From the NCBI GenBank assembly GCA_965194535.1, contig OZ239145.1, positions 1,178,001 through 1,242,000 on the forward strand: a DNA stretch of 64,000 nt. The letters run 5' to 3'. The notes beneath the pieces are model-generated. The model was not told where the DNA came from, searched no databases, and was given only the letters and a program-made list of their open reading frames with translations. This document shows positions 58,749 through 64,000 of this stretch, piece by piece (the first letter of the stretch is position 1; each line of letters begins with the position of its first letter). Position numbers and translations under genes: made by a program. This DNA is from Verrucolacustris abundans. Lineage in GTDB: Bacteria > Verrucomicrobiota > Verrucomicrobiia > Methylacidiphilales > Verrucolacustridaceae.

Positions 58749-58958
58749 TTACGCCGACACCAGGTCCGCTTCCAACGGTTTTTCTTTTCGAAACTGGCTG
58801 ACTCCCAAAATACTAAACCCAACCACCCGTCCCTCTGCGTCCACTCTCTCCATCACCGCGTCATGGTTCGTCTCCTTCTCATAACCCGCGACATTCGAAA
58901 AGCGCACCTCTAAAAAGTCCGCCTCGGCATCAAACCAGACCCTTAATTTTTCGGCCAT
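58749..58958 (-). CDS. DUF2283 protein (antitoxin-like)
   Basis: The 69-residue protein fits DUF2283: VWFDAEADFLEVRF near the start and the end region VVGFSILGVSQ. DUF2283 proteins often follow DUF4258 proteins as likely antitoxins, as is the case here, with a 16-base overlap. Confidence 0.82.
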   Translation of the reverse strand: MAEKLRVWFDAEADFLEVRFSNVAGYEKETNHDAVMERVDAEGRVVGFSILGVSQFRKEKPLEADLVSA

Positions 58959-59257
58959 AATGCTTCTCCTGTTTTAGGTTGATCCGTCAAATACGCCGTC
59001 ACCACGAATGCATCCTTCGGTAAATACTTTACGACAACACACAACCATTTGCCACCCACAATTGTCCGGGCGTAAAACTCATAAAAAAGGCGGACCGCAT
59101 CATCCGAGCGTGATCGAACCACTCTCTGGGGTGTTCGCAATACCTGTTCAATCTCCCCACCCAATCCGCTCATCTCCGGGTGCTCCAAAATATGCTCCAG
59201 CCGCTCATCCGTAAGCCGCACGCTATGACCAAAGCAGTCTTGGATCGACTTCACCAC
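58943..59257 (-). CDS. DUF4258-like protein (toxin candidate)
   Basis: The 104-residue protein has VRLTDERLEHILEHPEMSGL, then VLRTPQRVVRSRSDDAVRLF and YEFYARTIVGGKWLCVVVKY. This resembles the DUF4258 or related RNase-like proteins that pair with DUF2283. The His-rich first helix and the later R-x-R could be active-site residues. It precedes the DUF2283 gene. Confidence 0.7.
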   Translation of the reverse strand: MVKSIQDCFGHSVRLTDERLEHILEHPEMSGLGGEIEQVLRTPQRVVRSRSDDAVRLFYEFYARTIVGGKWLCVVVKYLPKDAFVVTAYLTDQPKTGEALWPKN

Positions 59258-59437
59258 CCGCTCCAGGCCTCAAGGATACCCCAAATCAGACTCATCCCGT
59301 TACTTTGAGTCCGCTGGCCCAATGAAACAAGGATAAGCCCCTCTTCCACCTCCCGCCTTGAACCTTCCACCCTTCTTCCTTAACCCCCCTCGCCCCGACC
59401 CGCGTCGGGGCTTAATCCCTTAATCCCTGCGTCCCCG

Positions 59438-59473
59438 CGTCAGCGAGGTTTACCGAGACTGAGCGTAGTAGGG
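59438..59473 (+). repeat. palindromic repeat P16 (GCTCAG type, left end missing)
   Basis: CGTCAGCGAGGTTTACCGAG then ACTGAGCGTAGTAGGG; truncated on the left in the same place as P14. Confidence 0.85.
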
Positions 59474-59515
59474 CCACCCTTCTTCCTTAACCCCTGAATC
59501 CCTTAATCCCTAAAA

Positions 59516-59559
59516 CCCTTCGGAGCTCCTCCGCGAAGCGGGTTAGGAGCGTAGTAGGG
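59516..59559 (+). repeat. palindromic repeat P17 (GCTCCT type)
   Basis: CCCTTCGGAGCTCCT, CCGC-GAA-GCGG, AGGAGC, AGGG. Confidence 0.92.
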
Positions 59560-59583
59560 CCCCCTGCCCCCTTTCACTTTGAA

Positions 59584-59658
59584 CCCTCCAACGCGTTCTC
59601 CGAAGCCTTGGCGAAGGAGAAAGCTCAGCGAGGTTTACCGAGACTGAGCGAAGGAGGG
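59584..59658 (+). repeat. palindromic repeat P18 (long form with two inner hairpins)
   Basis: The outer stem CCCTCC...GGAGGG encloses a second hairpin TTCTCC-GAAGCCTTGGC-GAAGGAGAA as well as the GCTCAG unit. It is the longest copy, 75 bases. Confidence 0.88.
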
Positions 59659-59704
59659 CCACCATCCTCCAATGATCAAAACGTCGGTGTTTTGGGGTCG
59701 AAGA

Positions 59705-60694
59705 TCAAGCTCGAGCCTGAAGTAGAATCAAATCCCTGTGGTATTCCAAATACTCGGTTTGCTTTCTTGTAAAAGATCCCACATTGAATGCACTTTCTTG
59801 CGGAACCCCCATTTTTTGAAGCGACACCATGTCCGCTACACTCGAAACGATTAAATCCCCACTATTTTTGAATGATATGAATCCTCCATCGAACAAGTGA
59901 TCGATCGAAGGGGTAAGCAGAAGGCCATTCTCCCCATCTAATCGTTCACGGTTGGTGGAATTGCTCCAGGGTTTAATATGACTCCCGATGAGGTGATCAA
60001 TATTGTCTACCCTTGTCACCCGACAGCATTTTTCAACCCGCGTGACGTTCCGTTTAAAGATACCTTGACCAATTCTAGCCTTTTTAGTCTCCGTTTTTTC
60101 TGTGGCCTTTAAGTTGGGATCATCATCGATATCTTTTTCAATCGCCTTGTACCAGGTGTTAACGAGCTCTGTTTTATCTGCCTGATAAATTGCTGCGTCC
60201 TCCCTCAGTCGGTCCGTGCTTAGGCAATCTTGCCGCCTGGCCTCCCCCTCAGGCCCGATAAGTCCTAAGAGAGCATTTGCTAGCCTCTCCGGTAAATTAA
60301 CTAGATAGAACCGGTTACCGTCCCCGTTCTTCTGAAGGGGCGCATGCTTCTCGGGTAAAAGTGGTGCAAGTAGTTGCATGTGGAGCCTTGGCTGCATTGG
60401 CTTCACTAGCCTTTTAAAAGCGACATTTACGCGCCATCCTGTGTCCTTCCAGTTTAGGCCAGCTCGCCCAAACTCTGCGGGCTTTGGACATGTAAAAGCC
60501 GGCCCTTCCACGATTCCAAGAGCCATGATTTTTGTGTCGTTGAATGAAAATACAAGATCCCCACGGGCAACTTCCCGCATGTTTTCATAGCAGGGGTTTA
60601 CCCTGTTGTTTGAGTTTACCTTGGGCGACCACATATAATTGCCATCCACTTCCTGGCGGAAGGTCTGATTATGGCTTACCCACCAGTATTTCAT
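59705..60694 (-). CDS. EVE-like/HNH endonuclease
   Basis: The N-terminal part (YWWVSHNQTFRQEVDGNYMW, then ARGDLVFSFNDTKIMALGIV) resembles EVE/PUA-like modified-base-reading domains. The C-terminal part has an HNH site: LIGSHIKPWSNSTNRERLD, GENGLLLTPSIDHLFDGGFI. Proteins of this layout cut DNA with modified bases. At 329 residues it is complete. It is the last gene of the defence operon and lies 18 bases after the previous gene. The EVE call is weaker than the HNH call. Confidence 0.82.
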   Translation of the reverse strand: MKYWWVSHNQTFRQEVDGNYMWSPKVNSNNRVNPCYENMREVARGDLVFSFNDTKIMALGIVEGPAFTCPKPAEFGRAGLNWKDTGWRVNVAFKRLVKPMQPRLHMQLLAPLLPEKHAPLQKNGDGNRFYLVNLPERLANALLGLIGPEGEARRQDCLSTDRLREDAAIYQADKTELVNTWYKAIEKDIDDDPNLKATEKTETKKARIGQGIFKRNVTRVEKCCRVTRVDNIDHLIGSHIKPWSNSTNRERLDGENGLLLTPSIDHLFDGGFISFKNSGDLIVSSVADMVSLQKMGVPQESAFNVGSFTRKQTEYLEYHRDLILLQARA

Positions 60695-60711
60695 TTAATA
60701 AGCTTCTTCTT

Positions 60712-61110
60712 TCATAGATTTTCGAGCTTTGGCTCAAGAAGCTCAAACGGAATAATTCTTCGGACAATTGCACACTGTTTTGCCATCTTAGGGTCATTGG
60801 CTTTAATGACTGCATCGTATGCATTTCTTATAAGTTCGGTTGTGAGTCCTAGTGCCTCGGGCAGATAAAGTAACATCGGTGAACACATGATATGATTGTA
60901 GATGTATTTTGCATCACGTCCGGCGTGAGTTTTCCTTTCATAGAACCCAGGGCCATCGTAATCGCCGAGCCACCCCAGCCAGTGCTCTTTTTGGCTTTTG
61001 TACCAGGGATCCCGATTGATGGCTAAAAGCGGATGAGCTTCTAGCTTCTGGCTATACTCACCGTGGTTAAGAAGCTTCTCAATGACTGCCCTCAGTCCCT
61101 TGGCATCCAT
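60712..61110 (-). CDS. hypothetical protein in defence operon
   Basis: From the ATG at 61110, two bases after the stop of the GIY-YIG gene, the protein has 132 residues. It is helical with HWLGWLGDYDGPGFYERKTH and IYNHIMCSPMLLYLPEALG as striking segments. No family is recognised. The position between two nucleases suggests a role in the same defence system. Confidence 0.6.
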   Translation of the reverse strand: MDAKGLRAVIEKLLNHGEYSQKLEAHPLLAINRDPWYKSQKEHWLGWLGDYDGPGFYERKTHAGRDAKYIYNHIMCSPMLLYLPEALGLTTELIRNAYDAVIKANDPKMAKQCAIVRRIIPFELLEPKLENL

Positions 61111-61112
61111 AA

Positions 61113-61763
61113 TTACTTCCTCAAATGGTCCACCGTCACCCAGTCTCCAGGAGCGCGAAGGTATTTCCAGAACGTCCAACCGTTACAGGTGCGGCGCTTA
61201 CAGGCCTTAGCCGCAGCCGTAGAGAGGGATTCATAAACCTTCCCACCAAACCGTACTCTACCACCTTTGAGCAGCTGAGCTCTTAGCTTCTTGCCCTTAA
61301 ACCAAGCCCTCAACTTCATTCTACGAAGCTTTGCTTCCCTGCCCTGGGATACGGACTTTCTCGGCTTATCCCCAAAAAGAAGGGCTACCTCATAATTCAG
61401 CCGGTCTTTCACATCCCGGGCAAAACGGCGCCGAATGTCTTCCGACTTTGGAAATTTCCCCTTCTGCTTGTTTCCTTTGGGCTGCACGATTCGGAGAATC
61501 AAAGACTCGAGTTCTCTTAGGTGCTGCTCCCCGATTGTCAGATAAACGCTAAATCTGTCCCAGGATGTGCAATGCCGGTCATGGAGATGACTTTTCAGCC
61601 GTGAACGCAAATTCTTCGCTAGCCCTACGTAGTAGAGCTTCTCTTTTCGATAAAGGGCGTAGACCCCGTTCCTGCGACGAACGTACTGCTTAATGATCTT
61701 CTGATGCTTTTCCAGAGCATCACGGGAGATGTTTTCGAGGTGTTGGCAGACAAGATGGCTCAT
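61113..61763 (-). CDS. GIY-YIG nuclease with C-terminal DUF4357-like domain
   Basis: The GIY-YIG core is NGVYALYRKEKLYYVGLAKN with the conserved Arg in SRLKSHLHD. The last 60 residues (GRVRFGGKVYESLSTAAAKA, then NGWTFWKYL) match the DUF4357/restriction-associated DNA-binding type of domain, where N-G-W-x-x-W is characteristic. The 216-residue protein overlaps the HEPN gene by four bases. It probably cuts or nicks DNA. Confidence 0.82.
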   Translation of the reverse strand: MSHLVCQHLENISRDALEKHQKIIKQYVRRRNGVYALYRKEKLYYVGLAKNLRSRLKSHLHDRHCTSWDRFSVYLTIGEQHLRELESLILRIVQPKGNKQKGKFPKSEDIRRRFARDVKDRLNYEVALLFGDKPRKSVSQGREAKLRRMKLRAWFKGKKLRAQLLKGGRVRFGGKVYESLSTAAAKACKRRTCNGWTFWKYLRAPGDWVTVDHLRK

Positions 61764-62317
61764 TTGACATCTTCCATGCTCATGGAATACGAACGGATTC
61801 CCTGATTAAGAACTAAGGGATCTGGCCTGTTTCGCTTCGAGTTAAATAACTCAATAACTTCTCTGACAACGGAATAATCCTTTTGCACATCTTGGATAGT
61901 AATGGTTTCATGCGAAAAGATTTTCCACATATCATTAAAGTCCGGCTCGTCTTTAGTTTTTATAGTTCCAGTTCTTACCAGGGTCTTGCCATGAGCCATA
62001 TCATTTCGAAAGGTTCTCAACGCAGATATATGTGTCATTAATAAGCTATCTAACGCCCCTTCTATACCAATTGCTTGGGCCACAGCCATGATTTTGTTGT
62101 TAAAGGGAAAGTGCTGATAAGTATCCCATTTCTCCATTTCCTCATCACCAATATGATTTAAATAAGCTTCCAAGGTAAAGAAGCTGAAGACCTTCGCCGC
62201 TTGTAAAAGCAGGACACGCCCATCCTCCGACTTTTCGGCCATGCGTAAAAGAGATTGTCCAGTATGTAGTAATGCCGCGTACGTTTTACACGTATATTGA
62301 TAGTCAACTATGTGCAT
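61760..62317 (-). CDS. HEPN-domain protein
   Basis: The ATG at 62317, five bases after the hsdS stop, starts a 185-residue helical protein. The segment LRTFRNDMAHGKT has the R-x4-H motif of HEPN RNases, preceded by a long helix (VLLLQAAKVFSFFTLEAYLN). HEPN proteins are RNases or toxin-like subunits in many defence systems. The frame opens earlier inside hsdS but the internal ATG is better. Confidence 0.72.
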   Translation of the reverse strand: MHIVDYQYTCKTYAALLHTGQSLLRMAEKSEDGRVLLLQAAKVFSFFTLEAYLNHIGDEEMEKWDTYQHFPFNNKIMAVAQAIGIEGALDSLLMTHISALRTFRNDMAHGKTLVRTGTIKTKDEPDFNDMWKIFSHETITIQDVQKDYSVVREVIELFNSKRNRPDPLVLNQGIRSYSMSMEDVK

Positions 62318-62321
62318 AAAA

Positions 62322-63656
62322 TTAAGATGCTTCTGAGAATGCTTCTTTAAGGACTGCTTGGAGGAGTTGGGCGGTATGGGTTCGTGCGTGCTCGATCTCC
62401 AATTCAAGCGCTCTGCACGTCGCCATCAGCGCGTCCACCCGCTCCACGATTGCTCCTTGCTCCGCCAAGGGCGGAACGGGGAAAACGAGTGCTCTGCATT
62501 GAGTTAAGGAAATATTGTCCTGCCCGACAACACCTTTAGTTACAGTAGCCCTAATTGGCGCACCCTCACATAAATACAAATAGAGAAACTGGCTGATTTT
62601 AATATCTACTGGTCGAAAAACAGCCAATGCCTGATTAATGTTACATTCGGCATATTCTTCTGGAACAATTGCAACCTTTCCCAATGGCGGTCCGACGATG
62701 TTCATCAAAACATCTTTGGGGTAAACTACTGAACGAGCGAGTTTGCCTTCGTGAACGCGGCGTTCAATGAACTGAGGTTGGTAATTAAAATCAATCTTTT
62801 GCTCTCGAATATTGTAAACCTTAAGAAACGGGATATCACCCGTCTTCTTTAGTTCGTGTGGTGCTGGCGTAGTTCCTTTTGTAATGAAACCGCAGATGTC
62901 TCCCAAACGACACCATTCCCAAGTTTTTGGAATGGCGAAGGGAAGTTTGTCGGGGGTGATTTTGGGCAAGGGCCTTGCGGGGCGGAGTTGCTTGGCGGCG
63001 ATGAGCCGGGCTTTTTCGGCTTGGATGCGGTGGAGGAGCTGGCTCGCGGGTTCCACGTTTGGGTGGGTTGCGCGCCAGTCGGCAGTCAGCTTGCCCTGAA
63101 TCGCCTCCTGCAGGATAGCTTGCTTGAGTTTGGCGAGGAGGAGTTCCTGCCGCGTGATCTCATGCTGTGTGATACTGATTTTGGCACGCGCCTGATTGAT
63201 GCGCTGGATGAGCGCGTGCTGCTCGGGGAGATCGGGAAGATAAACATCGTAGTTAAGGAAGAAGGTCTCATCGACGGGTTTTCGATTTGTTGTGCCCTTA
63301 CTCGCCTTCCTGCAAGCATTCAAAAACACCGGCGACTGAAGAAAGACATTAAAGAATTCAGGTTCGACCTCGTTTTCATTAATGTGAAAGGCGAGAAAGC
63401 TGTTTGTGACGACAGCGCCATCAAGTTCTTCCGGAACAATTCCAAATGCTCCGTTGCGGGCATCTATCTTGCTTAACAAAAACTGCCCGGGTGTGACTCT
63501 AAATTGATCTTTCGTTCCGATTGTTGCTCCGTCTTGAATGCGGCGGAGCACAACACCTTTGTAATTCATCCGAACTGTAACCTGCTTGTAAAGCTGCCCA
63601 TTTTGAATCTCCACGCGATCTTTGACACGAGTGAGTAAGTCCCGAATACGCTTCAT
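62322..63656 (-). CDS. hsdS: type I restriction-modification specificity subunit HsdS
   Basis: HsdS reads the target sequence for the type I enzyme. Two target-recognition domains are seen, one starting MKRIRDLLTRVKDRVEIQNG and the other TWEWCRLGDICGFITKGTTP. They are separated and followed by helical spacers (YLPDLPEQHALIQRINQA; FPVPPLAEQGAIVERVDAL). It has 444 residues. The start overlaps the hsdM stop as ATGA. The first domain lacks the usual W-x-x-x-x-L-G start, so its target type may be unusual. Confidence 0.93.
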   Translation of the reverse strand: MKRIRDLLTRVKDRVEIQNGQLYKQVTVRMNYKGVVLRRIQDGATIGTKDQFRVTPGQFLLSKIDARNGAFGIVPEELDGAVVTNSFLAFHINENEVEPEFFNVFLQSPVFLNACRKASKGTTNRKPVDETFFLNYDVYLPDLPEQHALIQRINQARAKISITQHEITRQELLLAKLKQAILQEAIQGKLTADWRATHPNVEPASQLLHRIQAEKARLIAAKQLRPARPLPKITPDKLPFAIPKTWEWCRLGDICGFITKGTTPAPHELKKTGDIPFLKVYNIREQKIDFNYQPQFIERRVHEGKLARSVVYPKDVLMNIVGPPLGKVAIVPEEYAECNINQALAVFRPVDIKISQFLYLYLCEGAPIRATVTKGVVGQDNISLTQCRALVFPVPPLAEQGAIVERVDALMATCRALELEIEHARTHTAQLLQAVLKEAFSEAS

Positions 63657-64000
63657 TTGTCGGCGTAGCGTTGTTTCAACGCATTGAGCGCGTGAGTCAC
63701 ACGCTCAATGGAATTGGCGAACTCGGTTAGGCACTCGGAAACTGACATCTCGCTCTCAACGACAGACGCATTCGGATTCTTCACATCCAGATCAAAGCCC
63801 TTCTTCAAATCGCCGACCTTCACCTTCCACGCGAGGTCGCTTTCCTCGCGTTTGTCCCACCACTTGATGAGCGGTGCGAACTCATCGAACTGGATGGCTT
63901 TGGTTTTTGAGTAGCTCTTTTGGCCCTCGGGCAGGCGGTGCTCCCAATACCAGATTTCCTTCGTGGGAGTGCCTTTTTGAAAGAAGAGCAGGTTGGTGGA
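63653..64000 (-). CDS. hsdM: type I restriction-modification methyltransferase HsdM (C-terminal part)
   Basis: The last 115 residues of an N6-adenine methyltransferase subunit are in the window: TNLLFFQKGTPTKEIWYWEH, then SYSKTKAIQFDEFAPLIKWW, ending with a helical tail. The segment is typical of the HsdM region just after the NPPF motif, which lies beyond the window edge. Its stop overlaps the hsdS start. Confidence 0.92.
   Translation of the reverse strand, partial: STNLLFFQKGTPTKEIWYWEHRLPEGQKSYSKTKAIQFDEFAPLIKWWDKREESDLAWKVKVGDLKKGFDLDVKNPNASVVESEMSVSECLTEFANSIERVTHALNALKQRYADK

Larger units (their letters stand above)
59258..59704. other. gene-free interval with palindromic repeats
   Basis: P16, P17 and P18 occupy about a third of it. 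The rest is C/T-rich linker (CTTAATCCC strings) common to other gaps in this zone. No promoter or gene is clear. Confidence 0.8.

Noticed and set aside
1..64000. tRNA and rRNA genes
   Set aside because: I saw no cloverleaf with a conserved TTCGA arm nor any 16S, 23S or 5S motif, although a dedicated scan was not possible.

Overview
The window looks like a chromosomal segment of a PVC-group bacterium, most likely Verrucomicrobiota. The reasons are a fused SecD-SecF gene in a tgt-yajC-secDF row, a PEP-CTERM protein, two related alanine/serine-rich porins whose precursors start almost identically, and many short palindromic repeats between accessory genes. This is a judgement from gene content; no rRNA or tRNA gene is visible. 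The left end is core genome. On the minus strand, reading right to left, come a lipid kinase, tgt, yajC, secDF, recJ and recG (cut by the window edge). On the plus strand come rsmD, a glycolytic run (gap, pgk, tpiA), secG, and an oligopeptide-transporter set (binding lipoprotein plus two permeases, no ATPase).

From about 15.7 to 27.3 kb lie mostly secreted or membrane proteins: small Cys-rich and Gly-rich proteins, a YkgJ-type protein, an AhpD-like protein, a DUF4239-like membrane protein, a tandem array of five small secreted C-x2-C proteins, a phosphodiester-glycosidase-like protein with a lipoprotein, and two paralogous porins around a four-helix protein resembling bacterial pentameric ligand-gated channels. 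From 27.5 to 32.2 kb is a tight operon of MBL-fold hydrolase, COG0523 GTPase, bicupin and gamma-glutamyltransferase-like protein. A nucleotidyltransferase-like two-gene module, a divergent regulator pair and a striking non-coding block of helically phased short repeats (34.47-34.88 kb, with a perfect G-quadruplex motif) follow.

The centrepiece is 36.06-48.17 kb, a biosynthetic locus of the aryl-polyene/xanthomonadin/flexirubin type. It has two ketosynthase-fold proteins (one with the catalytic Cys replaced), an acyl carrier protein, a FabZ-like dehydratase, an acyl-activating ligase, two acyltransferases of different families, a glycosyltransferase, a possible outer-membrane carrier protein, a UbiE-like methyltransferase, a flavin-dependent halogenase-like enzyme with the WxWxIP motif, and a HydE-like radical SAM enzyme with no hydrogenase nearby. 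It likely makes a modified, possibly halogenated, membrane-anchored polyene or aromatic lipid.

From 48.2 to 59.7 kb the DNA is an accessory zone with at least 18 copies of a modular palindromic repeat of about 45 bp. Some copies lie inside genes, or supply a stop codon. The genes there are small toxin-antitoxin-like pairs (HicBA, ParE/RelE, DUF2283/DUF4258), an ORF6N protein, YbjN-like paralogues, a PEP-CTERM cupredoxin, an ADP-ribosylglycohydrolase, a DUF2071 protein and a histone-deacetylase-family protein. The right end (59.7-64 kb) is a defence operon: hsdM (cut), hsdS, a HEPN protein, a GIY-YIG nuclease, an unknown protein and an EVE-HNH-like endonuclease, nearly all overlapping or separated by a few bases.
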